A stretch of DNA of 64,000 nt from Pristionchus mayeri (lineage: Eukaryota; Nematoda; Chromadorea; Rhabditida; Neodiplogasteridae). A program made the translations under genes and the position numbers. Below, piece after piece: positions 1 to 10,554 of this stretch. Numbering within the stretch: the stretch's first letter is position 1; every line of letters starts with the position of its first letter. Location of the stretch: positions 3,658,001-3,722,000 of the forward strand of contig BTRK01000004.1 in assembly GCA_036245805.1 (NCBI GenBank). The letters are read 5' to 3'. Under the pieces are notes generated by a model. It saw only the letters and a list, made by a program, of their open reading frames with translations. It was not told the DNA's origin and ran no database searches.

Positions 1-460
1 ATAAATTATTATTTCTAATTTCCAGTGATTCGAAGAAGTATTTGATGAAATTCAATTTATCATTTTGCAGATGCTTTCGGGCTATCACCGGTCGGAAAGA
101 AGCAGCTAGAACTTGGGAGGGACCAACATTTACGCCTTCTCTCTGCTTACACCTTTCAACGGTACTCATTTCCATTCCATTACAATAACCTTGAACGTGT
201 AAACGTGAGTGTTTCATTGTTTGGTTCAATATTTCACAAGATTTACATAATTTCGAGTGTTGTTGTGAAATCGAACACTGGGCGCGCAAACATTATAGCC
301 AACATTAGATGCCATTCCTGCAGATTCCACGACGAGAAGGCGTCCATCTTCGGGGAGTGCGTCCTCCTGGCAGGCACGACCCTCGCAGCGGGAAGGAAGA
401 TGCGACAGCATCCTCCCTCTCAATCCCCGCTCCTGTACCTAACCACTCCCCTGTCTAGGA
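1..460 (+). CDS. 3' end of an unrecognised gene (partial)
   Basis: An exon preceded by a good 3' splice site (TTTTGCAG at 62-69) reads from about 70 to 203, contains the peptide GLSPVGKKQLELGRDQ, and ends at a GTGAGT donor. A second exon beginning after CTGCAG near 324 continues in phase and stops at TAG 458-460. Its tail is basic and proline-rich, without a recognisable domain. The gene enters from the left edge, so most of the protein is missing and no function is proposed. It runs convergently toward the receptor gene that ends at 677. The reading frame of the last exon is the least certain part. Confidence 0.4.
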
Positions 461-676
461 CTGCATAGTGACGTGCAGTCTAATAATACTTGTAAATATT
501 TCATTTTTTTCAGTGAAGAAATCGTAAGAGTGACAGCCATAGGTGCACAAGAATCAAAGTGATAAAAGAGAGAGAAAAGTGCAAAAAATGGGAATGAGGA
601 TTTATCAAATATTTTTTTTCATTATTCATCCAAAAGCAGGACAGCAGGATTGTTTTCATTTGAAATAGGCGAGTCC

Positions 677-2933
677 TTAGCGCTTCCAGTCCTCGTTCAA
701 TTGTATAAAATAGAAGTCGGCATTCTCCTGTGCTGATTTGTACGACCTAAAACTCGATTGAAAATATAAAAATAGTAATAGTAGTCTCACGTTATTCTCG
801 CACTTGAGCGGCTTTGAAGCCAGGCGAAACCCCATATCGATTGGAGTCCCTTCTGGAATCTTTGGTCCGCCGTCATCAGTCGGAATTCCAGTGCGATGAC
901 GAATCTGATATGAAAGAAAAATAAAAAAAAGAAACACATGAAAGAGGGAGATAAATAAGCTCACATTGCAATAGAGAGATCGAAAATTGTCATGGATATT
1001 TTTCTGATGAAGTCTAATGATTTTATCGACTCAGTTGCGTAGTAGAAGGCGAATAGTGAGAACGGAGGTACAAGCAACAAGGTAGTGCTTGCAATTTTGT
1101 AGAGTATCTGAATATACGCAATTTAACCTGTAACTCGTGATATCATACTTTGATGACAACGAGATTTTCCTTGATTTGATAGCTCCTGCAAACACTGTAG
1201 TTTGGCAGATTGAACTGAATGCGATACCGCTTAGCCAGATCTTGATTGTAAAGATAAACGAAGAAGAAACACTGAAATCGGTATCAAATTTGTGATTTGT
1301 TCTTATCCCAGAAGAAATACAACTTCAATTTTCAATTTCATTTTCCAATCTCCCTTTTACATTTTAAACAGGTTGCTCTTTTATGCCTTCTCACAATCAG
1401 TATTTTAAATATATTTAATTACTTTAAATAAATTTAACGAAAATACATACCACGCTGCCTACGAACTGCATGGAGCATAGAACGAGGAAATTGGTCAGAA
1501 ATGAGTATACTCCTGAAAAATAATTTGCATTGAAAGTGAAAGAAATGTGTTGAATAAGAGATAGAAATGAATTCAAATTGAAACTCACGAAATATCGAGA
1601 ACCATGCAGTAACGATGCTGAATACCTCTGCAAAGAGAAGAAGCAACAATGCCACACTCAGGGTCCATCTGCTCTGCTTTTCGTACCTCAAACACGATCG
1701 ATCTCGGTAGGGAAACGTGTAAAACATCAAATATTTTTCGAAATATTTTAACTTGATATTTTACGTGACAATTGATAGAGTACAATCCAACTTCGCATTG
1801 TACTCACCATGACCAGTAGTAAGTGGCTACGAAACGATCTGCTGCTATTAGAAAGGTCCTGAAATGGTGGAATTGGATACGGAATTGAAAGTGCTTGTCA
1901 ATGTCGTACAGTGTAGTTCCGTAAGCGAAGAGCATATCGCGGACGACACTTGCGATTGTGAGATAGTCTAATGCTTCTGAAAATCATTTTCCATTGCAAA
2001 AATGTATGGCACTGTTTCAGTATCCACGCCTCAATCCGTCGACATGGGTCCGAAAAGCTTGGGACCTGGGTTCAATAGGACGCTATATAGTTCCCAAAAA
2101 TGAGGCGTTCCAGGTCCCATCAAAGGTGGGCTTATGTTCTATTATAGTATACCCAGTCCCATCACATGCCCCCGCTTTCATACTTCGCTCCACAGGTCCT
2201 AAAAAGAGACATTCTTCACTGCAGGTCCCACCACATATAACCCCGATGCCGTCGCATGCTACCCAGGTTCCAAAGTGAGACTGAAATGTTATGGTACCTG
2301 GGTAGAAAAATTACTTATTCGTGGAACTTGGGTAGCCTTTGTTGGGACCGGGATGGTATGTGATGTCACCCGGGTTGCCTGACATGGGACCTGGGTCGCG
2401 AACTGTCTCATTTTGGACCATGGGTAGCAGAGGATGGGACCGGGGTCCCAATGTGCAATTTTTCTGGACCCGTGTATGCACATCGGGCCGTGATATTGAA
2501 ACAGAGCCAAATAGAACTGACGTGGCGAAGCTCTGCCGAACACTTGGTGGTAGAGAATGACCACTCTGGAGAGAATTCCCATGACACCATGAAGAATCAG
2601 GGCGATCAGAATTAGTCGGATCTGCAAAACAAAATCTCGTAATGTTCGAGAATTTTTTCGCAGAAAAGTTCACGGTGATCTAGTTATTTTAGTTTGATGG
2701 AAACGAACGTTGACATGCAGGGGCGCTGCTCTCCATACTGCGATCAGCAGAAACGGGCAGACCATGTAAGCGATAATTATCAGGAGCACCTGAAGTTGCC
2801 AAATCGGTCAATCCATCTGCAGCCTCCTTACCTCAATTCCAGAAATGATTTCGAAGAGTGGTTGGTATTCTGATGTGAGGTTTGCATTTAACCAGATGAG
2901 CAGGTGCCTTTCGGAGCCGAAACGAAAGTCCAT
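677..2933 (-). CDS. Sre-like seven-transmembrane chemoreceptor (gene 1 of cluster)
   Basis: Eleven exons on the minus strand join in phase to 336 residues: 2933-2832, 2789-2709, 2621-2522, 1976-1910, 1858-1808, 1686-1589, 1512-1451, 1271-1149, 1107-965, 904-791, 746-677. The exons carry hydrophobic segments. Sre-type landmarks are an acidic residue before the first membrane segment (PLFEIISGIE), PLHVN after it, an AADRFVATYYWSWYE motif after the third segment (DRY-like), and SYQIKENLVVIK in the third intracellular region. It is expected to be a G-protein-coupled chemosensory receptor in sensory-neuron membranes. The start follows a TTCCAG acceptor by one base, suggesting trans-splicing. The same exon pattern recurs in the genes at 14018 and 17663, so these are tandem paralogues. 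Assignment to Sre rather than another Sra-superfamily class is inference. Intron 3 (1977-2521) holds an unusual repeat block. Confidence 0.85.
2035..2480. repeat. Degenerate GGTCCCA/TGGGACC repeat block in an intron
   Basis: Inside intron 3 of the first receptor gene, the left half repeats variants of CAGGTCCCATCACATG on the plus strand. The right half repeats the complementary form (ATGGGACCTGGGT). The block is therefore a degenerate tandem array arranged as an imperfect inverted repeat. It is much more G+C-rich than the surrounding intron sequence. No coding capacity or known transposon terminus was recognised. Confidence 0.6.
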
Positions 2934-5743
2934 ACTGGAATAACAAGCGGTTTGTATAAAATGTAGCGATTCGCGAAAATGGAAGACTTGGAAGCAAGTC
3001 CGTATACCTCGAGCAATAACAGTGCTTACGCGAAAAACTAATCAGTAGCACCTCTCGGAAATATATGAGGATGAAAACATGAATTAGCATAGCATGTTAT
3101 TAGTAAAATACTTATCACCTGCCGGTACAGGATCTACCAAATCATCTGCATCTACCAACTCAAGACGGAAATAAAATGCCAAACTTGAGATAGGTCGGCA
3201 TTGTAGCCATGATCTAAAGTTGTACGCAGTGTGACCTATAATTGTGAGAAAAGGAAAGGAGTGCAAATGCTTGTCAATCTGGAAAGAAATGTGCGATATG
3301 CCTCACTTACATGACAAGGAAATCGAAAATATTAGAGAAATTTAAACATCAAACTGATGTTACCACTGGATAATGACACCAGGGAGGAATGGGAAAAGTG
3401 AGAAGTTTTTCAAAGATCATTCGATATTTGTTTTCTAAGCTCCATAAATTGAATATCTAAAGTAAGACGATATTTTTACTGAGGTTAGTATTTTATTTGT
3501 TAGGACTGTCTCTCGTCATCGAAAGTACAGCGAGTGAGAGGCGTCTTTTGCCGAACTTTCCAGTCCCGAAGGACCTCACACAGAGGTCACTGATCAAATG
3601 AGTTCGTTAGGCAGCTTTAGTTGGTAATCAGCACTTCAAGGGCGTCAAAGATTATTATTTAGTCATCAAGATACGAACAGGCAAAATAGTGCAGAGCGGT
3701 GACTGCTGGTAGGACTACGTTCCCCTGTTGTAAACAGCGCTTATAGGAAAAGTTACATTTCTAGACCGATAGTACTACCTATTTACCGAGGACAGAAGCC
3801 TTCGTCTGCCTGGACGGGAGAACAAACTCAGAACCTTGGTATTAATAGCGGCGTCTCACATAGTTGGGTCTACGCACGCCTCATCCATCATCAAGTACGG
3901 TTTCCTAATGGGAGCAAGCAACAAAAACATACCCAAGGAGTTCGGGTAGGGAATTTTTTGATTATTGAATTATGAAAAGTATTCTTATTTTAAATATGAC
4001 TTAAAACATGAGATTCTGATCAATTGAATCATGGGAAATTCGAGCAAGAACAGGCAAAGAAATACGCTCAACCTCAATAAACGACTGACAAGGATAGTTC
4101 GAGATGTGCATCGCTAGGCTCGATATTCGAACTAAAAAAAATTTACCCCTAGGGAGCATTGTAAGCATTAATTTTATTTTTCCACTTACGGATTGTAATG
4201 GGAATTGCTCAGTTTTACCGGAAAGTCTTTCACATTTGAACTATTATGGAAAACATCAACGATATTATGGAAGACATCAATTGTTATGAGTAAGATGCAA
4301 TCAAAGGTGAAAGAAAGATGGAGTACAAATAAATTCGCTTGGATGTACTTTTAGGCAGAATCAGCGTGCAGTGATAAAGTGATGTGTTGATTGCGTTTTG
4401 TATTCTTCTCGTAATTATTCAAAAATGTTCATTTCAAATCTTATTAGGTTTTGTTTTGCCTAATTTGTATCTTACCAAATTTTTCCTTTTATCCCTCTCT
4501 ATTTCACAGGCAGACCTCACTAGTTCAAGTCACAGTCATTACATACCGATTTAGGGAATGCGAAGGAGGAAGTGTTGCTGTTGTTCATGTCCATTCTTCA
4601 TCCCCAATGTTCAAGTATTCATTTTCATTGGTAAATTCGTCCCGCAGGAGATAAGGGCTGCATGATAGCCAGAACAGCAAGCACAGAACGGCATGACAAA
4701 GATTATTATTATTATTATTATTATTATTATAAATAATAAAGAATAATAATAACTCATCAAAGTTCAGCTAACACTTTACCTTGCAGTATCGTCGTTCAAC
4801 TTTTTCAACTATCTTATCTCGATCTTCTCTGCGCACAAATGTGCAAAGCGTCGCCTAGAGGCGCATTGCACCTAACGTTAGAGTATTATCTTAAAATTAG
4901 TAATACCAGATTTCATGATGTTCTTTTTCGTAAGAAATGTATTTTCTTTTTTAACGAGCGAATTCAACAATTGCATTTTTTTTCGAGTTGACGTATTCAA
5001 AAACATATGAAAAGAGTAATATAATTGGTAATTAATCGAGATCTGCGTCAGCAGAAATACGGAAATTGTACGCAGCAGTGGGAACTTCGGTAATTAATCT
5101 CGGAAGAGTGGTGTGAATAATACAGTTCCATTTTTTCCAGAGAGAAAATGAGATGAATGATCATTTTCCGTTCTCGAACTGGCCATTCCCATAACTATCC
5201 ATGAGCTACGCCATATTTGCCATTTCACTAAACTCGAGCACTTTCCGCATCTCATATCTTACGTCCACTATTTTTATCTGCGTTTTTTTTCATTTGTAAG
5301 TTTCTTGCTGACGAAGGATAAATGCGAGAGAAAACGGTTGGATCAAGCAATATTGTTATTTCCATGGAGCCATAATTTAACTATCATATGAAGTCCTTTT
5401 GTTGGAAAAGTTACCGAAATTCCAATAAAACGTTGAAGGGCGTTCCCCTCGTATATTTCCTGTGATTTCGTTATTCAATTTCATTTTCGAATGCGAATTG
5501 TATATACTCGACAAATGGAATTGTGACAACAGAATTTCGTCCTCAGATACAAACGAAAGAACTTCGTCCTCACATACATTTTGAATTCTGAATGAATTAT
5601 TTACCTTGAGTATGTTCATTTATCATATAACAATTCCGTTATGGGAACGAGTACTGAATCTCGATTTTTACTCGTTCAGTGCACACAATTCTGGGTGGAG
5701 CATACAAACTCTAGTTATAGTTGCGTTCGCTCGATTATATTCA
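2934..5743. other. Intergenic region with microsatellite; no convincing gene
   Basis: No exon chain could be built here. A short minus-strand open stretch at about 3120-3240 is flanked by plausible splice sites but matched nothing. The block at about 3505-3950 is more G+C-rich, closed in all frames, and looks like an unclassified repeat. A pure (ATT/TTA)n microsatellite lies at about 4700-4735. The rest is AT-rich. Confidence 0.5.
4699..4736. repeat. (ATT)n microsatellite
   Basis: About ten consecutive trinucleotide units of ATT, read directly from the sequence, followed by a degenerate AATAAT tail. Confidence 0.9.
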
Positions 5744-6886
5744 ATGCTCACCCGATCGGATAGGATTCACCTGGGCTGCCTCGCATCCATTGACTCACTG
5801 GCCATTTTCATCAACCTTTGCCTGATAGAAGCCATCATTCTCAGGTTTGGAATTGAGATTATAAAAATTAAAATTCGCCATTATCCATAAAAAAATTTTC
5901 GGAAATTGCTCTGTATTCGTTCTTAAATTTCATTCACCTACGATGAAAGGGAGCTTCTTGATCCTTTCCCATTACAGGACACCGAAGCAGCTGCAAGCGT
6001 ATTCTGTACTACTGCTCAACAATGCGATCATCGACTTGGCATCCGCAGCATCGAGCTTGCTGGGGACCGTGAGGTATTGATTAGGACTCAGACGGATTAC
6101 GTTTATTTGATAGTTTGAATATTTTCTTCAAATACTTAAAACGCGTTCTCTGTAAGAATGGGACGCCCCACTGTAGGGTGTGGCACAAGGCTTCAAAATG
6201 ATCCTATCGACTTGTAACTTTGGGGGTGTCATACATATGGGTAGGGTATGCTCCCATACGATTTTTGTGTCCCTACCTCAACATTTTGACCTACCAAATT
6301 TGAAAAATGAAACTCAAAATTCAAGGGCATGTTATATACCATTCGAAAACGCATGAAAAGTTATGCCCAAAATTGTGTTTTCGTAAGAATTGGTGCATGT
6401 GCGCACAAGATATCGCATGAAATGTGCCATTTTAAGCAGTTTTTGTCATTTGATGCTGTGTTTGGCGGTGAAGGGATAATTTCCGCAAAAAGCTTTTGCG
6501 ACTAATCGGTGCAGAATTCAATTCTCTATCGATCTGTATTGTTCGTTTTATAAACAAAGCCTCACAATTTGCGAGACAGCGTGATTTTCATCATGCATTC
6601 GCCCGCCCGGGTTCGAATCCCGTCCAATGCATTCATGTTTTGCCAATTATATTCAACTGTACTTTTCTTTATTTTATGTTTTCTACGAGTGCTTGGCGTT
6701 GTAAGATCACTGGATGTATTCTAAGCACACGTTATGCCTTTATCGTATATAACAAAATGCACACAATATGATCATTTCATCAATCCACTTGATTGTGAAC
6801 ATACATACATTGTAAACACTCAAATACTCTCAGACATTTATCTCACTTTCTCACTTTGTTCGTAACATATACACACTCTCATACTC

Positions 6887-7389
6887 TCACAGTTCTACAT
6901 ATAATTCCTCCTGTACGAAGAGGAAGCCGTGAATCGGCACTTTGATACCATTCGGGGGAGCTGCGAGTTGCGAGCCACGTCTCTGAATTGAGCGTCGAAT
7001 GCGGCGCCGATGGGCATGAACAGCTGCAACATTCCAATTCTCAACCAACTGATAATGCTCATTTACCCCCCTGTCGCACAAGAGTGCGATCGCTCTTGGA
7101 GGAACGCCACAGGCGATGGCGGAGATACTGAATCCTCTCTTGGCCATTTCGATCCATCTCATAAGCCCCCCGTTTGAATATGAACTCCTCGTATTCCTAA
7201 AAAAAAAGTAATAAGAGTGAAGCAACTATTAAAGAGCCTTACTTCGAGTATTTCCTCGAGGTTGTTGCCTGCTGCCACCAACTGTTCGAGACATTCGATC
7301 GGTTCTTCCACGAGCGCCTCCCTCTCCTCTGAACTTGGGGACGGCGGAGAGGTTGAAGATATTTCGGTTGAATCGAATCTCAGCCATTC
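6887..7389 (-). CDS. Three-exon gene piece inside the foldback element, function unknown
   Basis: Exons 7389-7243, 7196-7067 and 7023-6887 have GT-AG borders and join in one frame (414 nt) ending at a stop at 6887-6889. The predicted peptide starts with an acidic, serine/proline-rich stretch (EEREALVEEPIECLEQLV). It continues through a charged segment and ends in a basic tail (HAHRRRIRRSIQRR). No domain or membrane segment was recognised. No start codon is evident in this frame, so it is a 3' fragment of a host gene or an unfinished model. It lies entirely between the inverted arms, back to back with the plus-strand piece. Confidence 0.4.
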
Positions 7390-7495
7390 CTAAAATAGAC
7401 AAGTGTAGGCGAAAGCGGTGAAAAAAATTGAAAGTAAACCGAGATTGACTGGAAACTAGTGCGAAGCTAAGAATGGGAAAGCGAAAAGATGGATA

Positions 7496-8046
7496 ATGTG
7501 GAGAATGATGCAGTTGGTGGAAAGTACTGTGATCGGGCGATCTATATATCCACCCTCAAATAGTTCTAAATTTGCATGGGCTCGCACGAGCATCGAGCTC
7601 ACTTTCTTTTACCTTCCCATCCATCTCCACTTCCGGATGCTCTGCGGCTGTCCATCTAACTCCTTCTGTGTGCTGAAAGGCGAAGAAGTGAAGTATCTTT
7701 GCAAGCCCGGGTTCGTCCCAGATGGAGGAGCATGCGTCGAGGAAGGTACGTCTCTCTTTCAATCTATGCTTCTTATCGCTTTATAGTCATTAACTGTAGT
7801 TCCTTTTACAGGATCCTCGCTGTGGATCGTCTTCCTCGTCGTCGGCGCCCACCTTATTCTCATCGGTGGCTTCGCCTACCTCTGGTTGAGGAAGAGAAGA
7901 GGAGGGAGAAGACTTTCGAGGGATCGTCTCGTCGAAATCGAGTTGGTGAGTTATTTGAAATCCCATTGAATGTTTGTGTGTGTTATGATCTTGGTCATTA
8001 AAAACGTTTATCCGTTCAGGAAAATGCAACGTTCACCCTCGAATAA
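7496..8046 (+). CDS. Small single-pass membrane protein with partial EGF-like motif, inside the foldback element
   Basis: Three exons, about 7496-7746, 7812-7945 and 8020-8046, with GTACGT and GTGAGT donors and TTTACAG and GTTCAG acceptors, ending at TAA 8044-8046. The extracellular part has five cysteines in an EGF-like run (CGCPSNSFCVLKGEEVKYLC, then GFVPDGGAC). A clear membrane helix follows (WIVFLVVGAHLILIGGFAYLWL), then a basic stop-transfer (RKRRGGRRLSRDR) and a short tail. This is the C-terminal architecture of a type I membrane protein. The N-terminus is uncertain: the first open stretch lacks a convincing signal peptide. It may therefore be a captured 3' portion of a larger gene. Confidence 0.5.
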
Positions 8047-10554
8047 GCAGTACCATGAGAGAGACGGACGCACACATCGATTCCTGTTGTTTTCGTAACA
8101 TGTGTTTTCCCGATAAACTTTAGTTGCAATAATTTGATTGTGATTGTAAACTTGAAGACGATTTATGCAATCGGGTAGTATTTTTTTATCAGTAACGGGT
8201 GGTGAACGAGCGAAATTTCATTAAATATTGTCAATACAGTTAAAAAAATTGGTATTGAATTGCAATCAAGTTGACAAAACATGAATGCATCGGACGGGAT
8301 TCGAACCTGGGTGGGCGAATGCATGATGAAAATCACGCTGTCTCTCAAATTGTGAGGCTTTGTTTATAAAACGAACAATACAGATCGATAGAGAATTGAA
8401 TTCTGCACCGATTAGTCGCAAAAGCTTTTTGCGGAAATTATTCCTTCACCGCCAAACACAGCATCAAATGACAAAACTGCTTAAAATGACACATTTCATG
8501 CGATATCTTGTGCGCACATGCACCAATTCTTACGAAAACACAATTTTGGGCATAAATTTTCATGCTCTTTCGAGTGGTATATAACATGCCCTTGAATTTT
8601 GAGTTTCATTTTTCAAATTTGGTAGGTCAAAATGTTGAGGTAGGGACACAAAAATCGTATGGCAGCATACCCTACCCATATGTATGACACCCCCAAAGTT
8701 ACAAGTCGATACGATCATTTTGAAGCCTTGTGCCACCCCTCTCCGATCCTTACAGAGAACGCGTTTTAATAATATTGCTTGCGAAAGATCATAATGAGAT
8801 TCAATATTTTCTATAGGTTAGTGGAAGTTCACGAGAATAAATCGATGATCATCATTTTCCTCGGGCCTTGCACTCTCGTCAGCGAACACCTCTGCAGGCT
8901 ATGCCAGAGTGAGATATTTTCCCACTTCTTCTGACGGTAACATGAAGCCTGGTTTCTAACTCGAACTTGTTCCAGATAGGAGTAGTCTAAATGAGTTCCT
9001 ATTACATAGTTTGAACAAAAATATTTACTTCCTTGTCCGCTCACTCTGACTGATACCGGCCTCACGCACGAGGGGTAATTGGAAATGAAATTGAAATTGT
9101 TCTGTTGCGATCTTGTTTACTGGGGGCATGCCTTTTTCGAAAAAGATTTGAGTGGGAGACCGACAACCATAGGTTGAAGTGAAAGAAAAATCTCCAAATA
9201 ATTCTAAATAAATTCATATTTGATAAAGAAAATTTCCCTCTGGCCTCCATGTATCGCCCAAATTTGGTCGCCACTTCATACACTCTCTCGCATTACTGAC
9301 TATCATTTTTGAATCAAACAAATTATCACGTGTGTAACACTGTGATTCCAACTTTCGTCGATCATGAATATGATCGAAATATGCTCAGGTGTGCACATGA
9401 TGCTCGTCCTCCAATCTACGGTCATTCTTCTCTTCTCATTCCTCTTTCGCCTCTACATCCTCAGCATCCCCTTCACCTCTCGTTCTCCTCCCACGCGTAA
9501 ACAAGCCTGGCTTACGTGCATTTCTACGTACACTCTGATGGTGGTACCAACGGTGTGATCCATTTACGATTATCTTGAAGACATCATTGTTCAGGTAGCA
9601 TACGTATTTGCTGAGAAGAACATCCCAGCCGATGTGAAGAGGCAGTACCAATTGCAGGGATACACCACAGCATGTGAGCGAATTCTGCATTTTTGGCGCT
9701 ACATTTCACCTTTTAAACCTCTTGCTCCACAGACTTCTACTTCTTCGGTACTCCTGCTCTCATCGTGAATATCTACGCCGTCTTCCTCTCTCCTATTACG
9801 ATGATGGCTATTTTCGTACTGCGCAGGAGGCTGATTCACCGAATTTCACTACTAGTCGGTAACATCTAAATTCAGCCAACCGATCGGAAACGGTCAAAAA
9901 CAATACTAAACTTGAACTAAGCCATATAGCGCATTTGGTTAGTGATGCCTTTAATCATCCCAACTGACGGCATAAACGAAAATACAAAACTTCTCGACGT
10001 GATGAATGCACTTGTTTTCAGGGATCCAACGATGATAACGTATTTGTAGTAAAGCACAACTGGGTAGGCACAATTTACCTCACCATAACCGATATTCTGC
10101 GAAAAAAAAACAACTAATTAAAATATTTTTTGTTCTCAATAATAGTAATGCAAAGAATATTTGAAGAAAACAAAAAAATTCAAAGACTAGGTACGAATTC
10201 TCGATTAAAAAATTGACTAATCTATGGTTACCTTTCAGTAAATTGGGCTCGCAAATTTTATAATAATAATGATATCAACACGAATTCGGGAGTTTCCATG
10301 AGGAAAAATATCTTTGATTACAAATACGTTTTAAAACATTATATTTCCAGAAAAACTCGGACAAGAAGCACCACGAATTCATTGCAAGAGTAAGTCAGAG
10401 TAAAAGCGCATAAAATTTTTTTTATTCAATTCTATTTTATCCTATTTTTGTATTCTCAGGCACTAACATGCCAACTGCTTCTTCCCTGCGGGGTTGCCGC
10501 AGCCGCGATTTTGTGGATTTTAGACCTCACCCAGATCTGGACCAATGAGTTTAA

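Larger units (their letters stand above)
6140..8765. mobile_element. TTAA-flanked foldback element carrying two gene pieces
   Basis: The element is bounded by TTAA on both sides (6136-6139 and 8766-8769). Its arms are about 500 bp and nearly perfect inverted copies of each other (about 6140-6645 and 8273-8765), with termini AACGCGTTCTCTGTAAG and its complement. It lies inside intron 2 of the Srd-like gene. The 1.5-kb centre is not repeated and contains two divergent spliced coding pieces (6887-7389 minus, 7496-8046 plus). No transposase was seen, so it is presumably mobilised in trans by a TTAA-specific (piggyBac-like) transposase; that is inference from the target site only. Each arm contains GGGTTCGAATCCCGT, resembling a tRNA B box, with no recognisable rest of a tRNA. 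Confidence 0.75.

Noticed and set aside
6600..6640. Possible tRNA gene
   Set aside because: Only a T-arm-like box is present; no acceptor stem, D arm or anticodon arm can be folded around it.
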